From: Luteipulveratus flavus
Lineage (GTDB): Bacteria > Actinomycetota > Actinomycetes > Actinomycetales > Dermatophilaceae
Strand: one strand, 5' to 3'
NCBI RefSeq assembly: GCF_029080175.1
Contig: NZ_JARFJC010000017.1
DNA length: 64,000 bases
Both the position numbers and the translations under genes were made by a program. The notes under the pieces were generated by a model that was not told where the DNA came from, ran no database searches, and worked only from the letters and a program-made list of their open reading frames with translations. Below are positions 1-8,623 of this stretch, one piece after another. Each line of letters begins with the position of its first letter. Within the stretch, counting starts at the first letter, position 1.

Positions 1-1
1 C

Positions 2-787
2 CAGGGCGGCCGGTTCATCTGGCTGTTCGCCCTGATCGGCGTCGGCACCACGTTCTACGGCTACTGGAACAGCGACAAGCTGGCCATCCGCGCCATGCGC
101 GCGCAGCCGGTCAGCGAGGCCGAGGCGCCCGCGATGTACCGCATCGTGCGTGAGCTCTCCACCCGCGCCGGCAAGCCCATGCCCCGGCTGTACATCTCCC
201 CGACCCAGGCGCCGAACGCGTTCGCCACGGGCCGCAACCCGCAGAATGCCGCCGTCTGCGCCACCGCCGGCATCCTGGACCTGCTGGACGAGCGAGAGCT
301 GCGCGGCGTGCTCGGCCACGAGCTGATGCACGTCTACAACCGCGACATCCTGACCTCCTCCGTGGCGGCCGCGATCGCCGGCGTCATCACCTCGGTCGCC
401 CAGATGCTGATGTTCATGAACATCTTCGGCGGCGGCAGCGACGAAGACCGTCCGAACCCCCTCGCCCTGCTGGCCATGTCGCTGCTGGCGCCGATGGCCG
501 CGACGGTCATCCAGCTGGCGATCAGCCGCACCCGCGAGTACGACGCGGACGAGGACGGCGCCAAGCTCACTGGCGACCCGCTCGCCCTCGCCTCGGCGCT
601 GCACAAGCTCGAGACCGGGGTCGCCCGCGCGCCGCTGGCTCCGGAGCCGGCCGTCGTGAACGCCTCGCACATGATGATCGCGAACCCGTTCCGAGCCCAG
701 GACGTCTCGAAGCTGTTCTCGACGCACCCGCCCACCGCCGAGCGGATCGCGCGGCTGGAGGGCATGGCGCGCAGCCAGATCGGCTGA
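2..787 (+). CDS. htpX: HtpX-type M48 membrane metalloprotease (5' end cut by window edge)
   Basis: This is a membrane zinc endopeptidase that degrades damaged membrane proteins. The reading frame is open from base 2, so the start lies upstream; the ATG at 95 is internal. The visible 261 residues begin inside a hydrophobic segment (FIWLFALIGVG), as expected for the N-terminal membrane hairpin. The M48 zinc site is seen as GHELMH followed by NRDIL, with the third ligand in the later REYDADEDGA segment. Two more hydrophobic stretches (SVAAAIAGVITS and LALLAMSLLAPM) fit the second membrane pair. HtpX proteins are about 285-295 aa, so only some 25-30 residues are missing. It reads the same way as pepN, which begins 50 bp later. 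Confidence 0.9.
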   Translation, partial: QGGRFIWLFALIGVGTTFYGYWNSDKLAIRAMRAQPVSEAEAPAMYRIVRELSTRAGKPMPRLYISPTQAPNAFATGRNPQNAAVCATAGILDLLDERELRGVLGHELMHVYNRDILTSSVAAAIAGVITSVAQMLMFMNIFGGGSDEDRPNPLALLAMSLLAPMAATVIQLAISRTREYDADEDGAKLTGDPLALASALHKLETGVARAPLAPEPAVVNASHMMIANPFRAQDVSKLFSTHPPTAERIARLEGMARSQIG

Positions 788-836
788 TCGACAACTCAGC
801 GGCCGTGGGGCGCGTGCAAATGAAAGAGTGGGGCTC

Positions 837-3353
837 ATGCCCTCGCTCACACTGCAGGAAGCGCAACGGCGCGCGAGCCTGATCACCGTCAGCGCGTACG
901 ACGTCCGTCTCGACCTCGACCAGGGGACGGAGACCTTCGGGTCGACGACGACCGTGACCTTCACCTGCCGTGAGCCGGGTGCCGAGACGTTCATCGACGT
1001 CAGTCCGGTCCAGATCGAGTCGGTCCTGCTCAACGGCGAGCCGGTCGAGGCGGCGCTGGAGAACAACCGCGTCGTGCTCGCCGACCTGGCCGCGGAGAAC
1101 GAGGTCGTCGTCCGCGCCACGATGCGCTACAGCCGGGACGGGTCCGGGCTGCACCGTGCGGTCGACCCGGCCGACGACAAGGTCTACCTCCAGGCGCTCA
1201 GCGCGCCGGCCGACGCGCCCCGCTGGTTCGCCTGTTTCGACCAGCCGGACCTCAAGGCGCCGTTCGACATCGAGGTGGCGGTGCCGCAGGCCTGGGTGGC
1301 GTACGGCAACGGCGCGGCCGAGCGCGTCGACGAGACGCACTGGCGGCTGGCGACGACGCCCCCGCTGGCCCCGTACTACGTCACCCTGGTGGCCGGCGAG
1401 TACGTCAGCGTCACCGACGAGCACGACGGCATCCCGCTGGCGCTGCACACCCGCGCCTCCCTCGAGCGGCAGCTGCGGGAGCAGGCGCCCGAGATGCTGG
1501 AGATCACCAAGGAGTGCCTGGACTACTACCGGGACGCCTACGAGATCGAGTACCCGTACGGCCAGTACCACCAGGCGTTCGTGCCCGAGCTGCCGCCGGG
1601 TGTCGGCGCGATGGAGAATCCCGGCTGCGTCACCTTCCGGGACCAGTACGTCTTCGTCGGCTCCATCAGCGAGGCGCAGCGGCTGGAGCGCGCGAACGTC
1701 ATCGCCCACGAGATGGCGCACATGTGGTTCGGCGACATGGTCACGATGCGCTGGTGGGACGACCTGTGGCTGAACGAGTCGTTCGCCGAGTACATGGCCT
1801 ACCGGGCCCTGTCCGAGGCCACCCGGTTCACCGACGCGTGGGTCAACTTCGGAGCGGCGCGCAAGAGCACCGGCTACACCAACGACCGGTCGCCGGCGAC
1901 GCACCCGATCGCCGGTATGCCGGCGCCTGACGTCAGCTCGGCGCTGCAGAACTGCGACATGATCTCCTACGCCAAGGGCGCGAGCGCACTGCGCCAGCTC
2001 GCCGCGTACCTGGGTGACGACGCCTTCCTCGCGGGCGTACGGACCTACCTGCGCGACCACGTCTGGGGCAACGCCACGCTGAGCGACTTCCTGCGGGCGA
2101 TGGCCTCGGCGAGCGGCCGCGACCTCAGCACCTGGTCCCGCGCGTGGCTGCAGACCGCCGGCACCGACACGCTGCGTCTGGACGTCGCGGCGCAGGACGG
2201 TGCCCTCACCGAGGTGACGCTGCGGCGGACCCCGCCGTCGGACTTCCCGGCCGAGCGGCCGCACGTCCTGGACCTCACCGGCTTCACCGACGGCGAGGTC
2301 GTCCTCTCCGAGCAGGTCGAGCTCAAGCAGCCCGAGCAGCGGATCTCCTCCTTCGCCGGGGCGACCGCTCCCGCGGTGCTGATCCCGAACGCCGCCGACC
2401 TCACCTTCGCGGCGGTCGTCTATGACGAGGCCACCACGGCGGCGCTGCCCGAGCAGCTGCCGCTCATCCCCGACGCGCTGGCCCGCTCGGCCGTCTGGGC
2501 GGCTCTGGACAACGGCGTGGCCCGCGCCCAGGTGGACCCCAGGACGGCGCTGGAGATCGCCGTCTCCTCGCTGCCGAGCGAGCAGAACGCCTCGATCCTG
2601 GAGCTCGTGGCACGTCGGGCCGGTGAGCTGTACTGCGACCTGTACCTGCCGGAGGCGGAGCGCGCGCACTGGAGCGACCGGCTGGCCGACGTCGGCCACG
2701 GCCTGCTGGCCACCGCCGACCCTGCCGGCACCACCGCCCTCACCGCCGCTCGGCTGGTCGCCCGGTCCTCCTCCGACACGGCGTTGCTGCGCCGGTGGCT
2801 CGCCGACGAGGACCGCCCGGAGCAGCTGCGCGGCGACACCGAGTTCGGCTGGGCCGTCGCGGTCCGGCTGGCGCGGCTGGACGAGCTGGACGCGGCAGAG
2901 ATCGACCGCCTCGCCGAGCAGGACAACACCGTCTCCGGCCACCTCAGCGCCCTGTCGGCCAAGGCGGTGCGGCCCACGGCGGAGGCGAAGGAGTGGGCCT
3001 GGGACCAGGTGTTCGGCGAGTCCGACCTGTCCGCCGAGGAGCGGGACGCGGTGGCCGGCACGTTCTGGGTGACGCCCGAGCCCGCCCTGGTGCAGCCGTA
3101 CGTCGAGCGCTACTTCGGTGCGATGAAGGACCTGTCGCGCACGATCACCGGCTTCTCACTGATGTCGCTGGCGTACGTCGCCTACCCGCTGGCGGTGGTG
3201 GAGCCGCTGACCCTCAAGCGCACCCGCGCGGCCGTGGCCAACACCGATCTGCCGGCCGTCCTGGGCAAGGTCTACACCGACATGAGCGGCCGGCTCACCG
3301 AGGTGCTCGCGTCGCGCGAGGCGTTCCCAGCGTTGAGTGGGGTTCCCGCGTGA
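837..3353 (+). CDS. pepN: Aminopeptidase N, first tandem copy
   Basis: M1-family zinc aminopeptidase of 838 aa that removes N-terminal residues from peptides in the cytoplasm. The exopeptidase motif GAMEN is present. The zinc site HEMAH spans His291 to His295, with the third ligand Glu314 in NESFAEY, giving the HExxH-x18-E spacing of the family. The C-terminal half matches the ERAP1-like helical domain of actinobacterial PepN. I prefer the ATG at 837, which has AAAGAG about nine bases upstream and gives an N-terminus (MPSLTLQEAQRRA) usual for the family; a GTG at 828 is the alternative. Its stop overlaps the GTG of a second pepN, so the two are translationally coupled. Confidence 0.93.
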   Translation: MPSLTLQEAQRRASLITVSAYDVRLDLDQGTETFGSTTTVTFTCREPGAETFIDVSPVQIESVLLNGEPVEAALENNRVVLADLAAENEVVVRATMRYSRDGSGLHRAVDPADDKVYLQALSAPADAPRWFACFDQPDLKAPFDIEVAVPQAWVAYGNGAAERVDETHWRLATTPPLAPYYVTLVAGEYVSVTDEHDGIPLALHTRASLERQLREQAPEMLEITKECLDYYRDAYEIEYPYGQYHQAFVPELPPGVGAMENPGCVTFRDQYVFVGSISEAQRLERANVIAHEMAHMWFGDMVTMRWWDDLWLNESFAEYMAYRALSEATRFTDAWVNFGAARKSTGYTNDRSPATHPIAGMPAPDVSSALQNCDMISYAKGASALRQLAAYLGDDAFLAGVRTYLRDHVWGNATLSDFLRAMASASGRDLSTWSRAWLQTAGTDTLRLDVAAQDGALTEVTLRRTPPSDFPAERPHVLDLTGFTDGEVVLSEQVELKQPEQRISSFAGATAPAVLIPNAADLTFAAVVYDEATTAALPEQLPLIPDALARSAVWAALDNGVARAQVDPRTALEIAVSSLPSEQNASILELVARRAGELYCDLYLPEAERAHWSDRLADVGHGLLATADPAGTTALTAARLVARSSSDTALLRRWLADEDRPEQLRGDTEFGWAVAVRLARLDELDAAEIDRLAEQDNTVSGHLSALSAKAVRPTAEAKEWAWDQVFGESDLSAEERDAVAGTFWVTPEPALVQPYVERYFGAMKDLSRTITGFSLMSLAYVAYPLAVVEPLTLKRTRAAVANTDLPAVLGKVYTDMSGRLTEVLASREAFPALSGVPA

Positions 3354-5848
3354 CGTCGCTGCTGCGTACGGAGGCCCACGCGCGCGCCGCGCTGCTCGAC
3401 GTCACCGGGTACACCGTCCACCTCGACCTGGACACCGGTGAGGAGACGTTCGAGTCGACGAGCACGATCGACTTCACCTGCCGCGAGCCGGGCGGGTCCA
3501 CGTTCCTGGACCTCGACGCGGTGCGCGTCCACTCGATCACCCTGAACGACGACCCGATCGACCCCTCCCGGATCGACGGCCGACGCCTCACGCTGACCGA
3601 CCTGCCGGAGCGGTGCACGCTGCAGGTGCGCGCCACGATGGCGTACAGCCGGGACGGGCAGGGCCTGCACCGCGCGGTCGACCACGCCGACGGACGTCAC
3701 TACGTCTACGGGCACCTCTTCCTGGACGCGGCGCCGAAGGTGTTCGCCTGCTTCGACCAGCCCGACCTCAAGGCGCCGTACGACGTCACTGTGCGCGCCC
3801 CGCAGGACTGGATCGTGCTCGGCAACGGTGACCCGACGCGGACGTCACCGGGGGAGTGGCGGCTCTCCACGACCAAGCCGCTGGCGACGTACTTCGTCAC
3901 GGTCTGCGCCGGTCCGTACGTCTCGGTGCACGACGAGCACCGCGGAGTCCCGCTCGGCGTGCACGTCCGGGCGTCGCTGGAAGATGAGCTGCGCGAGCAG
4001 GCACCGCAGATCCTCGAGGTGACCAAGCAGTCGTTCGACTACTACGACCAGCTGTTCGGGGTGCCGTACGAGTACGGCGAGTACCACCAGGTGTTCGTGC
4101 CGGAGTTCAACGCCGGCGCCATGGAGAACCCCGGCTGCGTGACGTTCCGCGACCAGTACGTCTTCCGGGGCGCGTACACCCGCAACGACGTGATGACCCG
4201 CAGCAGCACCATCGCCCACGAGATGGCGCACATGTGGTTCGGCGACATGGTGACCCTGCGCTGGTGGGACGACCTGTGGCTGAACGAGTCGTTCGCCGAG
4301 TACATGTCGCACCGGACCCTCGACGCCGCAACGGAGTTCGCGGAGAGCTGGGTCGACTTCGGCATCGTCCGCAAGCTGTGGGGGTACGGCGTCGAGCACA
4401 CGCCGTCGACCCACCCGGTGGCCGGCGGCGAGGCACCCGACGCGGCGTCGGCGCTGATGAACTTCGACGGCATCTCCTACGCCAAGGGCGCATCTGTGCT
4501 GCGCCAGCTGATCGCGTTCATCGGCGACGAGGCGTTCGTGGCCGGCATCCGTGCGTACCTCGCCGAGCACCGCCACGGCAACGCCGCGTTCGCCGACTTC
4601 CTGTCCGCCATGGAGCGGTCGAGCGGGACGGACCTGCAGGATTGGGCTCAGGCCTGGCTGCGTACCGAGGGCCGCGACACGATCGCCGTCCGGCTCGACG
4701 AGCGTGACAGCGATGGCGAGGTGAGCTCGGCGACCGTCACCGTACGCTCGCCGCAGGACCACCCGGCGCACCGCCCGCACCGGGTGGACGTCGCCGGATA
4801 CGCCGGCGAGGCAACGGTTCTCACCGGCGAGACGACCGCCTGGGCCGGTCAGCCGGCGACCGTGGAGGTCACGGCGAGCGGACGACCCGATGTCCTGGTG
4901 CCCAACGCCTCCGACCTGACCTGGGCCATGGTCGAGCTCGACCCGGCGACGCAGGCGGCGCTGCCGGACCACCTCGCGTCGGTGCCGGACGACCCGGCGC
5001 GGGTGGTCGTCTGGGGTGCCCTCCTGGACGGCGTCCGTACGGCGAGCGTCGATCCTCGCCACGTGCACCGGGTGTTCATGCAGGCCTGGCCGCTGGAGCG
5101 CTCCCTGACGATCCTGGCGACGGTGCCGCGTCACCTCGGTCCGCCGGTGCTCAGCGCCGTCCGGCAGGAGGAGCAGGACGGCATCCGGGCCGACCGTGCA
5201 CACGCCGCGCAGCAGGTGCTCGACCGGCACCAGCCGGGGTCGCCCGAGTCCCTCGTGGCGGCGCGGCTGCTCGCGGCCACGACCAGCGACACCGACCTGC
5301 TGCGCGCCTGGTCGCACGGAGAGCAGCTGCCGGTCGGCCTCGAGAGCGACGACGACATCCGCTGGGCGGCGGTGACGAGGCTCGTCGTGCTGGGCGAGGC
5401 CGGGGACCGCGAGATCGACGCGGTCCACGAGCAGGACCGGACGATGAGCGGTGACCGTAACGCGTTGCGCGCCAAGGCTTCTGCGCCGACGGATGCCGCC
5501 AAGTCGTGGGCGTGGCAGCAGATCACCGAGCAGACCGGGCGCTCCAACTACGAACTCAACTTCCTCGCTACCGGCTTCTGGCGCACCTCGCAGCGCGACC
5601 TGCTGGAGCCGTACGTCGACCGCTACTTCGCGGACGTGCCCGCGATGGTGCAGTGGGTCGGTGAGGACGCCCTGCAGCGGGTAGCGGAGCTGACGTTCCC
5701 GTGGCCGGTGGTCACCCCGGCGACCCGGGACGCGGCCGACGCGGCTCTCGCCCGCACGGACCTCTCACCGGCGGTCCGCCGGGCGATGGTCGACGCCCGG
5801 TCGCACCTCGACGACGCGCTGCGCTCTCTGGAGCGATTCGCCGGATGA
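3350..5848 (+). CDS. Aminopeptidase N, second tandem copy (M1 family)
   Basis: 832-aa paralogue of the preceding PepN. It has NAGAMEN, the zinc site HEMAH (His290, His294) and Glu313 in NESFAEY, so it should be active. The core around the zinc site is nearly identical to copy 1, whereas the N-terminal and C-terminal regions differ widely. The frame is open further upstream to 2795, but that part runs inside pepN copy 1. The GTG at 3350 overlaps the upstream stop as GTGA and gives the family-like start MTSLLRTEAHARAAL. Tandem duplication followed by divergence is the simplest reading. The downstream gene starts in an ATGA overlap, so at least three genes share one transcript. Confidence 0.92.
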   Translation: MTSLLRTEAHARAALLDVTGYTVHLDLDTGEETFESTSTIDFTCREPGGSTFLDLDAVRVHSITLNDDPIDPSRIDGRRLTLTDLPERCTLQVRATMAYSRDGQGLHRAVDHADGRHYVYGHLFLDAAPKVFACFDQPDLKAPYDVTVRAPQDWIVLGNGDPTRTSPGEWRLSTTKPLATYFVTVCAGPYVSVHDEHRGVPLGVHVRASLEDELREQAPQILEVTKQSFDYYDQLFGVPYEYGEYHQVFVPEFNAGAMENPGCVTFRDQYVFRGAYTRNDVMTRSSTIAHEMAHMWFGDMVTLRWWDDLWLNESFAEYMSHRTLDAATEFAESWVDFGIVRKLWGYGVEHTPSTHPVAGGEAPDAASALMNFDGISYAKGASVLRQLIAFIGDEAFVAGIRAYLAEHRHGNAAFADFLSAMERSSGTDLQDWAQAWLRTEGRDTIAVRLDERDSDGEVSSATVTVRSPQDHPAHRPHRVDVAGYAGEATVLTGETTAWAGQPATVEVTASGRPDVLVPNASDLTWAMVELDPATQAALPDHLASVPDDPARVVVWGALLDGVRTASVDPRHVHRVFMQAWPLERSLTILATVPRHLGPPVLSAVRQEEQDGIRADRAHAAQQVLDRHQPGSPESLVAARLLAATTSDTDLLRAWSHGEQLPVGLESDDDIRWAAVTRLVVLGEAGDREIDAVHEQDRTMSGDRNALRAKASAPTDAAKSWAWQQITEQTGRSNYELNFLATGFWRTSQRDLLEPYVDRYFADVPAMVQWVGEDALQRVAELTFPWPVVTPATRDAADAALARTDLSPAVRRAMVDARSHLDDALRSLERFAG

Positions 5849-6660
5849 GTGGCTCCGTCAGCTGGAGCATCCACGTCGAGCCGCTGGACGATCCGGGCGG
5901 TGAGCCGTGGTGGTCGGAGACGCCCGACGAGGTGCTGCGTACGGCGTCGGTGGGCAAGCTGATCCTGCTCGCCGTCGTCGCCGAGCGGATCGCCTCCGGC
6001 GAGCAGGATCCGACCGAGCGACTTCGCTGGGAGAGTGACGAATTCGTCCGCGACTCCGGGTTGTGGCAGGCACTCGACCAGCGTGACCTCTCGGTGGTGG
6101 ACGCGTGCCGGCTCGTCGGGGCGGTCAGCGACAACCTGGCGACCAACGTGCTGCTGCGCCACGTCGGGCTGGACGCGGTGGCCGGGTTCGCGAGCGAGCA
6201 CGACCTGGCGCCGATGGCGCTGCTGGACCGGGTCCGTGACGCCCGCGACCCGTCGCAGCCCGGCGTCGCGCCGACGCTGTCTCGCGCGTCCGCGCGCTCG
6301 GTCGTCCGGTACCTCCGCCTGCTGCACGACGGCACCGTCCAGCCGATGGTGCGCGACTGGCTGGCGCTCGGAAGCGACCTGTCGATGGTCGCGGCCGCGT
6401 TCGGCCTCGACCCGCTCGCGCACGCCGTCCCGGATCGAGATGTGCTGCTGCTGAACAAGACCGGCACCGACACCTCGGTGCGGGCCGACGTCGGACTCGT
6501 CACGTTCGGTGGACGCACCGTCGCCTACGCTGTGCTGGCCAGCTGGGAGGGCGACGCCGATCATCGTGATGAGGTGCTCGCTCGGATGCGCCTGATCGGA
6601 CAGGAGATTCGTCGTGCAGGACTGGAGACGGGACCGGATCACCGCGGCACATCGGGGTGA
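5845..6660 (+). CDS. Class A beta-lactamase-like serine hydrolase
   Basis: 271-aa protein of the serine beta-lactamase / D-Ala-D-Ala carboxypeptidase fold. The three active-site elements are visible: SVGK (Ser35, Lys38), SDN (95-97) and KTG near residue 215. I cannot see the ExxLN omega-loop motif of true class A beta-lactamases, and there is no signal peptide. A cytoplasmic serine hydrolase or esterase is therefore more likely than a resistance enzyme. The ATG at 5845 overlaps the pepN stop (ATGA), which decides the start over the longer frame. The substrate is unknown; co-transcription with two aminopeptidases suggests peptides or small amides, by inference only. Confidence 0.75.
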   Translation: MSGSVSWSIHVEPLDDPGGEPWWSETPDEVLRTASVGKLILLAVVAERIASGEQDPTERLRWESDEFVRDSGLWQALDQRDLSVVDACRLVGAVSDNLATNVLLRHVGLDAVAGFASEHDLAPMALLDRVRDARDPSQPGVAPTLSRASARSVVRYLRLLHDGTVQPMVRDWLALGSDLSMVAAAFGLDPLAHAVPDRDVLLLNKTGTDTSVRADVGLVTFGGRTVAYAVLASWEGDADHRDEVLARMRLIGQEIRRAGLETGPDHRGTSG

Positions 6661-7111
6661 GAACCCGATGGTCCTCGCCCGACTGCCCGAGTCGTTCGCG
6701 GTCATCGGCGACGTGCAGTGGCTGCCCGGCTACTGCGTCCTGCTGACCGACGACCCGGCGGTCGGTCGGCTCACGGATCTGCCACGTGAGCGGCGCCTCG
6801 TGTACCTGGAGAGCGTCGAGCGACTGTCCACCGCGGTCGAGCAAGCCTGTGCGTCAGCGGATCCCGCGTTCCGCCGCGTCAACATCGAGATCCTCGGCAA
6901 CACTGACCCGTACCTGCACACGCACATCTTCCCGCGCTACGAGTGGGAGCCCGCCGACATCATCGGCGGCCCGGTCTGGTGGTACCCACGGGAACGATGG
7001 AGCGACCCGACCACTGTGCTCGGCCCCCAGCACGACCCGTTGCGCGCCGCGATCGCCAGTCGCCTGACCCGGACCACGGACGTGCAGGAGGACCCCGCCC
7101 CGCGCGGATGA
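6614..7111 (+). CDS. HIT-like nucleotide hydrolase
   Basis: 165-aa protein with a C-terminal HIT-like motif, YLHTHIFPRYEWEP. HIT proteins hydrolyse or transfer nucleotides such as diadenosine polyphosphates with the middle His as nucleophile. In the canonical H-x-H-x-H motif the first His is here Tyr, while the middle and last His remain. The start is GTG at 6614, with AGGAGA six bases upstream inside the preceding gene, so the genes overlap by 47 bp in different frames. The segment VLLTDDPAVGRLTDL is typical of HIT proteins. It ends the pepN transcript. The family is fairly secure, the substrate is not known. Confidence 0.72.
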   Translation: MQDWRRDRITAAHRGENPMVLARLPESFAVIGDVQWLPGYCVLLTDDPAVGRLTDLPRERRLVYLESVERLSTAVEQACASADPAFRRVNIEILGNTDPYLHTHIFPRYEWEPADIIGGPVWWYPRERWSDPTTVLGPQHDPLRAAIASRLTRTTDVQEDPAPRG

Positions 7112-7134
7112 TGGGCACGCGGCTCCACCAGGAG

Positions 7135-7140
7135 TACGTT
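7135..7140 (+). promoter_or_regulatory. Candidate -10 element (TACGTT) of a leaderless gene
   Basis: TACGTT fits the actinobacterial TAnnnT pattern and ends seven bases before the ATG at 7148. Transcription would then start on the A of the start codon. No Shine-Dalgarno is close enough to that ATG: the nearest AGGAG lies about 14 bases away. Confidence 0.4.
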
Positions 7141-7147
7141 CAGGCCC

Positions 7148-8149
7148 ATGACCACCGCGGTCCGTGCCCAGGTCGTCGACGACCTGCTGGAGCACGACGA
7201 ACCCTCGATCCGCTGGTTGACGCGAACGACGGTCCTGCACGAGGACGACGGCTCGCCGGCCTGTGTCCGGTTGCGAGGCGAGATCCGCGAGTCCGTCCGG
7301 GTCCGCGCACTGCTCGACGGTCACGCCGAGCTCCGGCCGGACACCTACGGCAAGTGGCATGGGGCGCACTGGGTGCTGGCCCATCTGACCGAGCTGGGGT
7401 ACCCGTCGGGGCAGGCGGAGGTCCAGCCGCTGCTGGACGAGGTGCTGACCGCGTGGACGGCCCCGTACTTCCGCCGCTCGCAGGTGCTGATCGGCCGGTC
7501 CTCCGGATCGGTCGTGCCCGTCGTCGCCGGACGGCACCGCGTCCACGCGTCGCTGCAGGGCAGTGCACTGCTGTCGGCCGTCCGGCTCGGGCCGCAGGAC
7601 GAGCGGGTCGCGACACTCGCCGGCATGCTGCGCCGCTGGCAGTGGGACGACGGCGGCTGGAACTGCGACCGGCACACCCACGCGATCAGCAGCTCGGCCC
7701 ACGAGACCTGGTTGCCGATGCGCGGCCTGCACGCCTATGCCGTGGACGCCGACGACGAGACCGCGGCGGGGGCGGCACGCCGCGCGGCGGAGGTGCTGCT
7801 GGCGCGGCGGGTCGTCCTGCGGCGCTCGTCGGACCAGCCCGGCCATCGCGACTGGTTGCGCCTGCGGTACCCCGCGTACTGGCACTACGGGCTGCTGGTC
7901 GGACTCGTCGCGCTGGACGAGCTCGGTCTGCTCCGCGACGAGCGGTGCGCCCAGGCGCTGGACCTGCTGGAGCAGCAACGGCTTCCGAGCGGGTGGTGGT
8001 CGGCCCAGGGCCGCTACTACCGCGGCGTCGGGACGGAACCCGGAGCGTCGATCGACTACGTCGACTGGGGAGCGGCCGATCGGCGGACGCCGAACCCCTG
8101 GGTGACGGTCAAGGCGCTCGCGGTCCTCGCCGCCGCGGGCCGGCTCTGA
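7148..8149 (+). CDS. Alpha/alpha-toroid (prenyltransferase/squalene-cyclase fold) protein of unknown function
   Basis: 333-aa soluble protein without signal peptide. Motifs such as WQWDDGGWNCDRH and GWWSAQGRYYRG resemble the QW-type and GGW repeats of terpenoid cyclase / prenyltransferase barrels, with long Leu/Ala helices between them. It lacks a recognisable DxDD cyclase motif, and at half the length of squalene-hopene cyclase it is unlikely to be a triterpene cyclase. Proteins of this type are usually annotated as hypothetical or squalene-cyclase-like. The start at ATG 7148 is supported by the TAnnnT element seven bases upstream. It is convergent with the MaoC gene, 18 bp away. I do not assign a reaction. 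Confidence 0.6.
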   Translation: MTTAVRAQVVDDLLEHDEPSIRWLTRTTVLHEDDGSPACVRLRGEIRESVRVRALLDGHAELRPDTYGKWHGAHWVLAHLTELGYPSGQAEVQPLLDEVLTAWTAPYFRRSQVLIGRSSGSVVPVVAGRHRVHASLQGSALLSAVRLGPQDERVATLAGMLRRWQWDDGGWNCDRHTHAISSSAHETWLPMRGLHAYAVDADDETAAGAARRAAEVLLARRVVLRRSSDQPGHRDWLRLRYPAYWHYGLLVGLVALDELGLLRDERCAQALDLLEQQRLPSGWWSAQGRYYRGVGTEPGASIDYVDWGAADRRTPNPWVTVKALAVLAAAGRL

Positions 8150-8167
8150 GGCCGACCCGCGACGCCG

Positions 8168-8620
8168 TCACGGGACGATGAGGAACAGGTTCTCCGCGAC
8201 GCACGCGGGCTTGTCGGCGCCCTCGAGCTCGACGGTGACCTTGATCGTGGCCTGGTAGCCGAGCGACGCCTGGTCGATGGCCAGCAGCTCCACGCCCGCC
8301 CGTACCTTCGAGCCGACCGGCACCGGGGTGGGGAAGCGGACCTTGTTCGCGCCGTAGTTCACGCCCATCGAGACCCCCTCGACGGTGTAGACCTGCCCGA
8401 CGAGCATCGGGACCAGGGACAGCGTGAGGTAGCCGTGCGCGATGGTGCCGCCGAACGGACCCGTCTTCGCCTTCTCGACGTCGACGTGGATCCACTGGTG
8501 GTCCCCGGTCGCCTCGGCGAACTGGTCGACGGCCTCCTGCGTGACCTGGTGCCACTCGCTGAAGCCGAGGTGCTCGCCGACGGCGCTCTTGGCGTCGTCG
8601 ATACCGTTGAAACGACGCAT
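8168..8620 (-). CDS. MaoC-family (R)-specific enoyl-CoA hydratase
   Basis: 150-aa hot-dog fold protein of the MaoC dehydratase group, which hydrates trans-2-enoyl-CoA to (R)-3-hydroxyacyl-CoA. The signature is visible: FAEATGDHQWIHVD, with the catalytic Asp and His, and GTIAHGYLTLSL. It is the last gene of a five-gene minus-strand operon (acyl-CoA dehydrogenase, three short-chain dehydrogenases, MaoC), three bases after the FabG-like gene. The set covers dehydrogenation, hydration and 3-hydroxy oxidation or reduction of an acyl chain. The natural substrate is unknown. Confidence 0.87.
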   Translation of the reverse strand: MRRFNGIDDAKSAVGEHLGFSEWHQVTQEAVDQFAEATGDHQWIHVDVEKAKTGPFGGTIAHGYLTLSLVPMLVGQVYTVEGVSMGVNYGANKVRFPTPVPVGSKVRAGVELLAIDQASLGYQATIKVTVELEGADKPACVAENLFLIVP

Positions 8621-8623
8621 GAC

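Noticed and set aside
567..2942. Long minus-strand open frame opposite pepN
   Set aside because: GC-rich codon bias keeps the opposite frame open. It has low-complexity Arg/Gly/Val content, no domain, and the plus strand encodes a clear PepN.
2795..3349. Upstream extension of the second pepN
   Set aside because: The extension lies inside pepN copy 1 in another frame and has no homology; the GTGA overlap at 3350 gives the family N-terminus.
5845..6660. Beta-lactam resistance gene
   Set aside because: There is no signal peptide and no ExxLN omega-loop motif; the fold is shared by many non-resistance hydrolases.
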